Part shown: one piece after another, positions 6,432 through 13,038 of the stretch | Layout of the letters: the number at the start of each line of letters is the position of its first letter | How positions within the stretch are numbered: the first letter of the stretch is position 1 | Source: a virus | Virus record (IMG/VR): IMGVR_UViG_3300047409_000809 | Location: 1 to 36,858 of that record | Reading direction: 5' to 3' (one strand) | Length of the DNA stretch: 36,858 nucleotides | The notes under the pieces: model-generated | What the model was told of the DNA's origin: nothing | What the model saw: the letters and a program-made list of their open reading frames with translations, nothing else | Databases searched by the model: none | Made by a program: the position numbers and the translations under genes

Positions 6432-7973
6432 TTACGCGACCGCCTCCGGCGCGCCCTCGTACACCGGCAGCCCCGTCTCGACCGCGACCGCGTCACGATC
6501 CTTCTTGATCTGCTCGGTGACGTAGACGTCCGGCCGCCACAGCTGGAACCACCATTTCAGCGCGCCGCCGGCGGCCGCGAGCGCGGCGCGTTGATCGTCG
6601 CTGAGCAGGGCGGCGCCGGGGTCGGGCGCCTCGTTCCCCCACGGATCCCAGCCCGGCCGCCCGCTGCGCGCGTTCAGCTCGATCTTGGTCAGCCCGGGGA
6701 AATACGCTTCGATCAGTTCGTACTGCCAGGCCGGCTTCGCACTGTGTCCGCCCGGCGGCGACTCGACCGATGATGCCCATTGCCTCCCCAGCGCCGGGGC
6801 CGGGACGTCGCCGCGCGTGCCGACGAGGAGGAGCTCGTGCGTGTTCCGGAACCAGTAGCCGGTGCCGAGCCGATCCTTCTCCCAGACGACATGCGAGACG
6901 TAGTCGAACCCCCAGGCGCCCATCACCATCAGCGCCTGCGGCAGCATCGGCACCGTCGCCCATAGGAAGAGCACCGCGTCGCGGTCGGCGATCGCTTCGA
7001 CCGGCCGCGACGCGATCACCTCGGCCGCCGAGGTCGGATAGTGATTGTCCGCCGCCCGGTCCATGCCGGTCGCCCGCGACCACGGCTCGAACCGCCACTC
7101 CGGATCCGCCAGGATGACGCCATAGCGCTTGTCCGGCAGCGCCCGCTGCCTCTCGCCGAGGACACGCTCGCGCTCTTCCCGGCGGTCGCGCTTCTCGTCC
7201 TGCTTCTCCCGGCGGAGCTCTTTCACCGCCCCGGCGAACGCCCGCCTGGTGTCGTCGCTCTTCGCCACCTCGAGCACCAGCGCCCGCTGCTGCTCGAGCG
7301 GCAGCGCCTTGACCAGCTCGGCCGCCGCCGACACCGACACCTCGCCGCGGGTCACCGCATCAGCGAGCTCGGGCGCGCCGTCGCGCCGTACGGCTTTCGC
7401 CCGCTCAACCGATCGTTCGCCGACATTCAGGAGCCGCGCCGCTTCCGCGTCGGACTTCGCGCCAATTGGCGCTATGTCCGTCCTGCTGCCGCGCGGCATG
7501 GTCGCCAGCGTCGCGGCAATCATCGATCGCTGGCTTTCGTCGAGATGCCGCCGGTGCAGGTTCTTCGAGATGACGAAGGTGACCGGGTCGCCGCCAAAGG
7601 CGCCGCTGATCCCCTCCTCGCCGAAGTGGACGAAGTTCCAGTCCTCGCGCGGATTGACCTCCGCCGGGAAAACCCCCGCCGCGACGCCGGCCCGGTAGCG
7701 GTTGCGCCCGTCGAGGATCTGGCCCTCGAGGATGACGATCTCCTCGGCGATCCCGTTCGCGGCGATGTCGGCGACGAGCTCGTCGAATTCCACTCCCTCG
7801 ATCAGCGGAAACGCATTGGCGATCGGATGCCCACAGAGACCGCCCGGCACCAGGGGCGCCGGCCCCACGATCGCCGGAACCGCCGCCGCCCCCTCCCCCC
7901 TGGTGGGGGAGGGCTGTTTCTCTTGGCGAGCTTGCGAGCCTAGAGAAACAGGGTCGATGGGTGCGCCGATCAT
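6432..7973 (-). CDS. ParB-like domain / MT-A70 adenine methyltransferase fusion
   Basis: 513 residues. About residues 55-230 form a ParB/Srx-like part: GQILDGRNRYRAG corresponds to the nucleotide-binding box of ParB, KNLHRRHLDESQR to the second box, and EAARLLNVGERSVERA is a helix-turn-helix. A charged coiled linker follows (KELRREKQDEKRDRREER). The C-terminal half is an MT-A70-type enzyme with the catalytic motif as ILADPEWRFEPWS (DPEW variant) and FLWATVPMLPQAL, THELLLVGTRGD. Likely an N6-adenine DNA methyltransferase. The first ~40 residues are partly encoded by inserted palindromic DNA (7891-7951). Start ATG 7973 overlaps the previous stop. Confidence 0.85.
   Translation of the reverse strand: MIGAPIDPVSLGSQARQEKQPSPTRGEGAAAVPAIVGPAPLVPGGLCGHPIANAFPLIEGVEFDELVADIAANGIAEEIVILEGQILDGRNRYRAGVAAGVFPAEVNPREDWNFVHFGEEGISGAFGGDPVTFVISKNLHRRHLDESQRSMIAATLATMPRGSRTDIAPIGAKSDAEAARLLNVGERSVERAKAVRRDGAPELADAVTRGEVSVSAAAELVKALPLEQQRALVLEVAKSDDTRRAFAGAVKELRREKQDEKRDRREERERVLGERQRALPDKRYGVILADPEWRFEPWSRATGMDRAADNHYPTSAAEVIASRPVEAIADRDAVLFLWATVPMLPQALMVMGAWGFDYVSHVVWEKDRLGTGYWFRNTHELLLVGTRGDVPAPALGRQWASSVESPPGGHSAKPAWQYELIEAYFPGLTKIELNARSGRPGWDPWGNEAPDPGAALLSDDQRAALAAAGGALKWWFQLWRPDVYVTEQIKKDRDAVAVETGLPVYEGAPEAVA
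7891..7951. repeat. Palindromic element embedded in the methyltransferase N-terminus
   Basis: Two adjoining inverted repeats: 7891-7913 (CCCTCCCCC ... GGGGGAGGG) and 7914-7951 (CTGTTTCTC ... GAGAAACAG). They encode a low-complexity stretch (SLGSQARQEKQPSPTRGEG) ahead of the ParB-like domain. Similar host-type palindromes occur between genes in many Rhizobiales genomes; that comparison is from memory. Confidence 0.55.
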
Positions 7974-8236
7974 CCGCCAGCCTTCCTGACCAGCCCGAGC
8001 GTCCGTGCCGCGCTGAGATTGACGAACTGGTTCGGCGCGCTCTCGACCCGCTCGAAATTGGTGGCCGAGGAGGGATGCCCCTCCCCGGCCACCAGCTCGG
8101 GCTCCACCGAACCGTCAACCGGCAAGTCCGCTGCCGGTTGCCGCGCCTCCGCTTCGACGCCCTTGCCCGGCTCGGGAACGGCCCCGGGCGCGTGCCCGAA
8201 CTGCCGCTCGAATTCCTTCCGCCAGTCGAAGCTCAC
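7970..8236 (-). CDS. Hypothetical protein
   Basis: 88 residues from GTG 8236 that overlaps the previous stop (GTGA); it ends in ATGA overlap with the ParB/MT-A70 gene. Begins VSFDWRKEFERQFGHAPGA, has an acidic/Pro-rich middle and a C-terminal helix-like segment (NQFVNLSAARTLGLVRK). No family is recognised. An in-frame ATG at 8290 exists but would lie deep in the previous gene. Confidence 0.55.
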   Translation of the reverse strand: MSFDWRKEFERQFGHAPGAVPEPGKGVEAEARQPAADLPVDGSVEPELVAGEGHPSSATNFERVESAPNQFVNLSAARTLGLVRKAGG

Positions 8237-8475
8237 GACCCACCCCCGTCGAGGAGCGCCGCGCACGCGAGCACCGCCACCGCGCCCCACACGGCGAGCC
8301 AGGCGAGCGCCACGTGGCTCGGCATCGGCGGCGCCAACCCGGCGTTAACCAGCCCGGCGGATTCAATCGTGGACACATCGCCGCAGGGCCGCCGCGTGCC
8401 CGCTCCCTGACGTAGTCTCGCCGGATGGGGGCCAAGCGGCGGCGGCCAGGGCTGGCGGCACGACCGGTTATTCAT
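8233..8475 (-). CDS. Small membrane protein
   Basis: 80 residues. ATG 8475 is preceded by GAGG seven bases upstream and follows the Cro-like stop by ten bases. The N-terminal half is Pro/Arg-rich; the C-terminal half is one strong transmembrane helix (HVALAWLAVWGAVAVLACAA). A GTG at 8376 would give a 47-residue version keeping the helix but lacks a clear ribosome site. Function unknown; a superinfection-exclusion role is possible but unsupported. Confidence 0.5.
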   Translation of the reverse strand: MNNRSCRQPWPPPLGPHPARLRQGAGTRRPCGDVSTIESAGLVNAGLAPPMPSHVALAWLAVWGAVAVLACAALLDGGGS

Positions 8476-8484
8476 CGCCCGACC

Positions 8485-8754
8485 TCACGCCGCCGACTGA
8501 AGCGCGCCGGCCGCCACGTCCGGATGCAGCCGGCAGAGATCGATCAGGAGTTCCCGCTCGCGCCGTTCCAGCTCGGCGACGAGCTTGCCGAGAACCCCCC
8601 GGTATCCCCGCAATTGCGGGTTCGCGTCCCCGGCTGTCTTCCAGCGGTGCACGGAGGAGTACGGCGTCTCAGCCACACGGCACAGTCGCAACAGCGACAG
8701 GCCGAGCTTTTCGGCTCGCTTTTCTATCTCTTCTATGCGAATCAGATGTTCCAT
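8485..8754 (-). CDS. Cro-like HTH transcriptional regulator
   Basis: 89 residues, first gene of the leftward early operon. A helix-turn-helix is visible in EKLGLSLLRLCRVAETPYSSVHRWKTAG, followed by a coiled C-terminus (GKLVAELERRERELLIDL). It is divergent from the CI-like repressor, as Cro is in lambdoid phages. ATG 8754 is the first start after an in-frame stop and has no Shine-Dalgarno sequence; with the candidate promoter below the mRNA would be almost leaderless. Confidence 0.75.
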   Translation of the reverse strand: MEHLIRIEEIEKRAEKLGLSLLRLCRVAETPYSSVHRWKTAGDANPQLRGYRGVLGKLVAELERRERELLIDLCRLHPDVAAGALQSAA

Positions 8755-8762
8755 CTGTGGGC

Positions 8763-8791
8763 AAGGTTTCGTGAGAAGGCCTTCGTGTCAA
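8763..8791 (-). promoter_or_regulatory. Candidate early leftward promoter
   Basis: On the minus strand a perfect -35 hexamer TTGACA (8791-8786) is followed 17 bases later by a weak -10 (AACCTT, 8768-8763). The predicted start of transcription is close to the ATG of the Cro-like gene at 8754. The -10 match is poor, so this is tentative. Confidence 0.4.
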
Positions 8792-8810
8792 TTGCAGAGA
8801 TGCTAGATGC

Positions 8811-8833
8811 TGTGCACGGCCATCCGTTGCACA
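8811..8833. promoter_or_regulatory. Candidate repressor operator 1
   Basis: Inverted repeat TGTGCACGG-CCAT-CCGTTGCACA in the divergent switch region; the arms match except for one extra base on the right. It contains a TTGCAC hexamer that could be a -35 for the rightward repressor promoter. Operator role is inferred from position. Confidence 0.45.
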
Positions 8834-8839
8834 CTATCT

Positions 8840-8855
8840 TTCGCATGGATGCGAA
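8840..8855. promoter_or_regulatory. Candidate repressor operator 2
   Basis: Perfect 7-bp inverted repeat TTCGCATGGATGCGAA lying 46 bp before the repressor ATG at 8902. It overlaps an alternative ATG at 8845, which argues against that start and for an operator or leader site. Confidence 0.45.
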
Positions 8856-8901
8856 TGTTCCCTCTCAGAGCAAGCGGCGGAACGACCAGAAGGCGGCGAT
8901 C

Positions 8902-9483
8902 ATGGCCTGGCTGCGGGCGATCATCGCCGCGCACGGCAACCCGCCGACGCTCGCCCGCAAGATGGCCGCGAAGGGTTACCCGCTGTCGGCGGCAACGCTC
9001 TATCGCATGCTCGACGAGGACGCGCCCAACAATCCCGATCTCGACACCATCGGCAAGATCGAGCAGGCTTTCGGCCATCCTCTCGGCGTGGCGCCGAAAT
9101 CCACCGCGGCCCGCAACCCCGGCTTCGCCGAGCCGGAAGCAACCGAGATAGACCGCGCGGCGGCACCTCTGGAACTCACGCCCGGCCTCAACCAGGGAGT
9201 CTGGCGAATCGGCAGCCGCGCGCTCGACCTGGCCGGGTTCGTGCCCGGCGACCTGGTCCTCTTCGATTCGAGCCAGGCACCGCGGCCCGGCGACCTGGTG
9301 GTCGCCCAGGTAGCCAATCGGTCGGGCGAGACCGACACCGTGATCAGGCTCTACGATCCGCCCTACCTGATCACGCGCTCTGCCGATCCGGCGGTTTCGA
9401 CGAAGCCGCTGCCGGTCGACAATGACCGCGTCTGGATCTGGGGAGTCATGGTAAGAATGCTGAGAAGCCGCCGCGACGGCTGA
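8902..9483 (+). CDS. CI-like phage repressor (S24-type C-terminal domain)
   Basis: 193 residues from ATG 8902, chosen because AGAAGG lies eight bases upstream; ATG 8845 and 8800 are in-frame alternatives. The N-terminus is a DNA-binding helical domain (LARKMAAKGYPLSAATLYRM, DLDTIGKIEQAFG). The C-terminus resembles the LexA/CI dimerisation domain (VWRIGSRALDLAGFVPGDLV, PRPGDLVVAQV). The usual SMxP catalytic Ser motif is not recognisable, and the usual Lys position reads VIRLY. If this alignment is right the repressor would not self-cleave. It is divergent from the Cro-like gene. Confidence 0.8.
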   Translation: MAWLRAIIAAHGNPPTLARKMAAKGYPLSAATLYRMLDEDAPNNPDLDTIGKIEQAFGHPLGVAPKSTAARNPGFAEPEATEIDRAAAPLELTPGLNQGVWRIGSRALDLAGFVPGDLVLFDSSQAPRPGDLVVAQVANRSGETDTVIRLYDPPYLITRSADPAVSTKPLPVDNDRVWIWGVMVRMLRSRRDG

Positions 9484-9509
9484 TCAAGCCGGGCAACGAC
9501 GAGGACGCC

Positions 9510-9926
9510 ATGCGTCGCATTATCGCCGGGATCATCCTCTTCGCGTGCGTGGTGATTGCGATTCATCAAGCGACGAAGACCTTCGTCGAGACCGACGCCG
9601 GCGCCAAAGCGAAGGCCACGGCCGCCGCCGAACCTGAAAGCTGCGATGCCGCCAGCTTCTCGGTCGACAAGCTCCACGGCACGACCGAGCGAGGCTATCT
9701 GCGGGTGACCGGAATCGTCCACAATGACTGCGACGAGCCGATGGGCGTCCAGCTCAAATGGACGGGCTACTTCGCCGACGGCTCAATCGCTTTTTCTGAG
9801 AATTTCTGGCCGGCAAGCACGACCAATATCCATGCCCGCTCCGGCTATCCCTTCGAGGCCATCCACCGTGCCCCTGAAGGCGAGTCGCGCTACCGCATCG
9901 AGCCGATCCGCGCCAGATCCTGGTAG
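9510..9926 (+). CDS. Membrane-anchored or secreted hypothetical protein
   Basis: 138 residues, 26 bp after the repressor, with GAGGA before the ATG. One N-terminal hydrophobic helix (RRIIAGIILFACVVIAI) acts as anchor or signal. The rest looks like a beta-sandwich (GYLRVTGIVHNDCDEPMGVQ, QLKWTGYFADGSIAF) resembling FxLYD-type extracytoplasmic domains, with two Cys that could form a disulfide. Being co-transcribed with the repressor it is probably expressed in the lysogen, as lysogenic-conversion or exclusion genes are; that role is inference. Confidence 0.65.
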   Translation: MRRIIAGIILFACVVIAIHQATKTFVETDAGAKAKATAAAEPESCDAASFSVDKLHGTTERGYLRVTGIVHNDCDEPMGVQLKWTGYFADGSIAFSENFWPASTTNIHARSGYPFEAIHRAPEGESRYRIEPIRARSW

Positions 9927-10000
9927 CGCGACCGCGAGGATCAGGAACCTCCCAATCTCCTTAAGTGTTCTCACCGGGGCCTTCGCCGCGCGCGGCCTTC

Positions 10001-10016
10001 CGTTTCACGTGAAACG
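10001..10016. promoter_or_regulatory. parS-like centromere site
   Basis: Perfect 16-bp palindrome CGTTTCACGTGAAACG. Its central 14 bases (GTTTCACGTGAAAC) are identical to the core of the bacterial chromosomal parS consensus TGTTTCACGTGAAACA bound by ParB (Spo0J) proteins. It lies in a 200-bp non-coding gap between the lysogeny genes and the rightward operon. Chance occurrence of such a 14-mer in 37 kb is well below 1 in 1000. Whether host ParB or the phage ParB-like methyltransferase binds it is untested. Confidence 0.75.
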
Positions 10017-10024
10017 CCAGAGAC

Positions 10025-10053
10025 GTGACGTTTATTCCCATCCGTGATAATAC
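10025..10053 (+). promoter_or_regulatory. Candidate rightward promoter beside the parS-like site
   Basis: A -10-like GATAAT (10046-10051) with a weak upstream GTGACG (10025-10030) sits in the most A+T-rich part of the 9927-10126 gap, ahead of the rightward operon. The spacing (15) is short, so this is tentative. Nothing else recognisable lies in the gap. Confidence 0.3.
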
Positions 10054-10126
10054 TACGTTGCATACTTGCGACATTTAAGGCAACATCCCCTCCTGTTCGC
10101 ACGACTCGCGACCTTTGAGGCCCCCG

Positions 10127-10402
10127 ATGTTCCCCACCGACCGCATCATCACCGAGCTTCGCTCCGCCCGTATCGGCTTTGCCGAGGGACCGCTGCGCGA
10201 CCGCGCCATCGTCCCCCTGATCGGCGACGCCGTCCTCGCCGAGCGCCGGGCCAACCGGCACGGCACGGCCCGCGCGCTCCGCGACCGCTACGGCTTCTCG
10301 CCCGCCGAGCTCGGCCGCCTCGCCGCCAGGGGCCTCAACCACGCCGGCCGCGCCGCCGCCGACCTCGCCCTTCTCGCGGTCCCCGACGACCTCGCCGCAT
10401 GA
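10127..10402 (+). CDS. Hypothetical protein, possible HTH
   Basis: 91 residues from ATG 10127 with GAGG six bases upstream; an in-frame TTG at 10115 lacks such a site. Arg/Ala-rich; the segment ALRDRYGFSPAELGRLAARG could form a helix-turn-helix. First gene of the rightward operon. No family recognised. Confidence 0.5.
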   Translation: MFPTDRIITELRSARIGFAEGPLRDRAIVPLIGDAVLAERRANRHGTARALRDRYGFSPAELGRLAARGLNHAGRAAADLALLAVPDDLAA

Positions 10403-10403
10403 C

Positions 10404-10445
10404 GTAGGGCGGATTAGCGCCCCTTCGGGCGCGTAATCCGCCTAC
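10404..10445. repeat. REP-like palindrome, family A
   Basis: Starts GTAGGGCGGATTAGCGCC and ends with the near-inverse GCGTAATCCGCCTAC around a CCTTCGG loop. It occupies the gap between two early rightward genes. The same family occurs at 22996, 24979, 25036, 29032 and 29083. Confidence 0.8.
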
Positions 10446-10472
10446 TTCGCACCGCCCCGGAGAAATCTCCGC

Positions 10473-10679
10473 ATGCTCTCGCACCTCACCTGCCTCGTCG
10501 ACGCTCTCGACGCCCGCATCGCCGGCGAGGCGGAGCGAATCGAGAAGGGCATCGCCAACGCGCGAGCGCAGGGCACCGCGATGCACAAGGACTACTGGAC
10601 CCGTCTCTACGCCCTTCGCGAGCACCGCCGCGCCGCCCTGATCCTGATCGACGCCATCACGGAGGCCGTAGCGCCATGA
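10473..10679 (+). CDS. Small alpha-helical hypothetical protein
   Basis: 68 residues, amphipathic helical throughout (CLVDALDARIAGEAERIEKG, KDYWTRLYALREHRRAALIL). Coupled by ATGA to the next gene. A short inverted repeat GGAGAAATCTCC (10460-10471) sits just before the ATG at 10473 and includes the only GGAG-like ribosome site. No family recognised. Confidence 0.55.
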   Translation: MLSHLTCLVDALDARIAGEAERIEKGIANARAQGTAMHKDYWTRLYALREHRRAALILIDAITEAVAP

Positions 10680-11080
10680 CCCAGCCCCGCCCCACCCCGC
10701 GCCAGGCTCGCTGGCCCGCGGAAGCCACTCCCCTGGTCCCGGTCGCTCCGCTCCTCGCCTCTTCTCCCGGGCCGCTCGAATCGCCCTTTACCCCTGAGCC
10801 TGCCCCCCGACTTGATCGGGGGGACCGCGACCCGGCCGGCGCAAGACCTCCCGCGCCGACCGGGACTCCCGCCGCCTGGCGCGGCACCAGCGGACGCGTT
10901 CGCGGCGGCCCGCCACCCTTCGCCCGCTACGTCCTCGAGCCCGGCGCCGCCGCCCCCCGCCCCGATCCCGCCGCCGCCCCTCGGCACCGCCCGGGCCTTC
11001 TCCTGATCATCGCGGCGACGGCGAGCTGGGCGACCGTCCTGGTCGCGCTCTTCCTGCTCGCGCTGGTGTGGCCGACATGA
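10676..11080 (+). CDS. Pro-rich membrane protein
   Basis: 134 residues: a long Pro/Ala/Arg-rich, probably disordered N-terminus and a C-terminal transmembrane helix (LLLIIAATASWATVLVALFL). The disordered part contains two sequence blocks that are repeats at DNA level (10734-10763 and 10803-10823), suggesting the gene grew by insertion of palindromic elements. ATGA coupling at both ends supports expression. Function unknown; a holin-like role is not supported by position. Confidence 0.5.
   Translation: MTQPRPTPRQARWPAEATPLVPVAPLLASSPGPLESPFTPEPAPRLDRGDRDPAGARPPAPTGTPAAWRGTSGRVRGGPPPFARYVLEPGAAAPRPDPAAAPRHRPGLLLIIAATASWATVLVALFLLALVWPT
10734..10763. repeat. Dispersed repeat, family B, copy 1
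   Basis: Thirty bases beginning TGGTCCCGGTCGCTCCGC and ending GCCTCTT. It is identical, in inverted orientation, to 17171-17200. Related copies with a different centre are at 24430-24467 and 29469-29506. This copy is translated inside a membrane protein gene. Confidence 0.75.
10803..10823. repeat. Short palindrome inside coding sequence
   Basis: CCCCCCGA-CTTGA-TCGGGGGG, an 8-bp perfect stem with a 5-base loop. Host-type palindromes of this form are common between genes in Rhizobiales (from memory). Here it lies in frame within the Pro-rich membrane protein gene. No T-run follows, so it is not a terminator. Confidence 0.6.
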
Positions 11081-11316
11081 ATCCTCATCGGCTCCGCGAC
11101 GGCATGCAGGCCATCGTCGACCACCTCGCCCGCGGCATCGACCTAGTCGGCCCGGTCCGTGTCAGCGGACACTGGAAGGGACACGCCCGCGAGCGGCCCT
11201 GGGGCTTCGCCGACGGCCGCCGCGCCTCGAAGATATCGATCGAGGCGCTCGCCGCCCGCGGACTGATCCGCATCGAGGAGAAGAACGGCCGCCGCCGGGC
11301 GGAGCTGCAACGATGA
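11077..11316 (+). CDS. Small basic hypothetical protein
   Basis: 79 residues from ATG 11077 (ATGA coupling). It has a pattern like a small winged helix: SKISIEALAARGLIRIEEKNGRRRAEL reads as recognition helix then wing. DNA binding is a guess from that pattern. It ends in ATGA overlap with the next gene. Confidence 0.5.
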   Translation: MNPHRLRDGMQAIVDHLARGIDLVGPVRVSGHWKGHARERPWGFADGRRASKISIEALAARGLIRIEEKNGRRRAELQR

Positions 11317-11564
11317 CCCCGGACGAGCTCGCCCGCCTCGATCGCGTGACCCAGACCGTCGGCGCCGTCATCCACCTCCTGCGCCGCGACCTGCCGGCGA
11401 TCGAGGAGTTCCTCGCCGACCAGCCGACCCGCGACAGCGAGCGCCGCGCCGCCCTCGCCGTGGTGCAGCCGATCTTCGCCGCCGCGCACGAGCTCGTCGC
11501 CGCCTACGACCGCCAGGCCGGCCGCGCCGCCGCCGCCCTCCTCGCCGTGCGGGAGATGAAGTGA
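11313..11564 (+). CDS. Small alpha-helical hypothetical protein
   Basis: 83 residues, helical and Ala-rich (LARLDRVTQTVGAVIHLLRR, AALAVVQPIFAAAHELVAAY). Coupled to both neighbours (ATGA upstream, TGATG downstream). No family recognised. Confidence 0.5.
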   Translation: MTPDELARLDRVTQTVGAVIHLLRRDLPAIEEFLADQPTRDSERRAALAVVQPIFAAAHELVAAYDRQAGRAAAALLAVREMK

Positions 11565-12619
11565 TGGCCGACCACAGCGCGATCGAATGGACCGACGCGA
11601 CCTGGACGCCGATCCGCGCCCGCAACCACAAGACAGGCAAGGTCGGCTGGCACTGCGAGCACGCCACGACCGGATGCGAGAATTGCTACGCCGAGGGCAT
11701 AAACAAGCGGCTCGGCACTGGCCTGCCCTTCAAGCCGGGGCATCGCGCCGACATCGAAATCTTCCTCGACGAGGCGATGCTCACCCAGCCGCTCCGCTGG
11801 AAGAAGCCGCGTCGCGTCTTTGTATGCAGCATGACCGACCTGTTCGCGAGCTTCGTCACCGACGAGATGATCGACCGCGTCTTCGCCGTCATGGCGCTCT
11901 GCCCACAGCATACGTTCCAGGTGTTGACCAAGCGGGCGGAGCGGATGCGGACGTGGTTCGCCGAGCGCTGGCAGCCGGCACCCGCGCAGCATCTCGATCT
12001 CGGCGGAGGCGACGCGATCGATGTGCCCGCCGAGGAGACCGGGCACGGTCGGCACGAGGAGGTCTATCAGGCCTGCGAACACATCTTCGAGCTGATCCCC
12101 GCGATGGTCGACACCGAGAACGAGGCGCTGTGGAACGAGCGCGGCAGCCTGAAGTGTCGGGATTTCGCGTGGCCCCTCCCCAACGTCTGGTTGGGCGTCT
12201 CGGCCGAACGCCAGCAGGAGGCCGACGAGCGCATCCCTCACCTCCTGCAGACGCCCGCCGCGGTCCGCTTCGTCTCGCTCGAGCCGCTGCTCGGACCGAT
12301 AAACCTCGACCCCATCAACTGCGGCGGCGGAATCCTCTGGAATGCCCTCGGCCGCACCAAGGGCGGCGAGATCGGCTGCCTCGACTGGGTAATTGTGGGA
12401 GGCGAGAGCGGCCGCAACGCCCGCCCGATGCAAATCGAATGGGCCGAATCCATCCGCGACCAATGCCGCGCCGTCGCTGTCGCCTGCTTCATCAAGCAGC
12501 TCGGCGCCGAGCCGACGGTCGCCGGCCATCCGCTCGAGCTTCGCGACCGCAAGGGCGGCGACTGGTCAGAGTGGCCGGAGGCTTTTCGCGTCCGTGAATT
12601 CCCGGGGGTGCGCCCATGA
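11564..12619 (+). CDS. DUF5131 (phage Gp37/Gp68) family protein
   Basis: 351 residues. Typical opening HSAIEWTDATWTPI, then a Cys cluster (HCEHATTGCENCYAEGI) like that of radical-SAM relatives, followed by VFVCSMTDLFA, HTFQVLTKRAERM, PNVWLGVSAE, VRFVSLEPLLGPI and DWVIVGGESGRNARP, all hallmarks of the family. Members often occur beside three-Cys-motif partner (TcmP) proteins; none is adjacent here. Biochemical role is not established. Start ATG 11564 rather than GTG 11561 because of the TGATG junction. Confidence 0.85.
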   Translation: MADHSAIEWTDATWTPIRARNHKTGKVGWHCEHATTGCENCYAEGINKRLGTGLPFKPGHRADIEIFLDEAMLTQPLRWKKPRRVFVCSMTDLFASFVTDEMIDRVFAVMALCPQHTFQVLTKRAERMRTWFAERWQPAPAQHLDLGGGDAIDVPAEETGHGRHEEVYQACEHIFELIPAMVDTENEALWNERGSLKCRDFAWPLPNVWLGVSAERQQEADERIPHLLQTPAAVRFVSLEPLLGPINLDPINCGGGILWNALGRTKGGEIGCLDWVIVGGESGRNARPMQIEWAESIRDQCRAVAVACFIKQLGAEPTVAGHPLELRDRKGGDWSEWPEAFRVREFPGVRP

Positions 12620-13038
12620 CCGGAACCGTCAACCTCTACGGCACCGTCGGGATCCTCAACGTGGGACAGGGCGACACCAAGCTCAGCTTCGACCCGGCCA
12701 GCCCCGCCGAGCGCATCCGCGCCGCGCGCATCGTCGCCGACATGCTCCGCCGCGGCTACGCCCTCCTCGTCGAGGTCGAGCGCGACGGCGTCAAGAAGTT
12801 CGAGCGGGCGCTCTCGTTCCGCGAGGACACTTGCGAATACATCATCGCGGACTTCGATCCGGTCACCGCCGAGAAGGCGGACAGAGAAGAGGCCGAGCAT
12901 GTCGACGAACCTGTCGCGCCAGCAGCGGCGAGCGAGGGAGAGACAGGAGCGAAAGCTCCGGCGCGCCGGGGGCGCAGACGCAGCGTCGACGCCGGCAGCA
13001 CGCGAGCGGTCGCGGTCGCGCGATCCGCGGGCGGGTGA
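12616..13038 (+). CDS. Hypothetical protein with long out-of-frame overlap
   Basis: 140 residues. The first ~90 residues look folded (VNLYGTVGILNVGQGDTKLS, ERIRAARIVADMLRRGYALL, TCEYIIADFDP). The last ~47 are Ala/Arg/Ser-rich and are encoded by DNA that also codes, in another frame, for the start of the next gene. Conserved phage protein of unknown role; ATGA coupled to the DUF5131 gene. Confidence 0.6.
   Translation: MTGTVNLYGTVGILNVGQGDTKLSFDPASPAERIRAARIVADMLRRGYALLVEVERDGVKKFERALSFREDTCEYIIADFDPVTAEKADREEAEHVDEPVAPAAASEGETGAKAPARRGRRRSVDAGSTRAVAVARSAGG

Noticed and set aside
10001-10016. Palindrome as a transcription terminator
   Set aside because: No T-run on either strand and no loop; the exact parS core is a better explanation.
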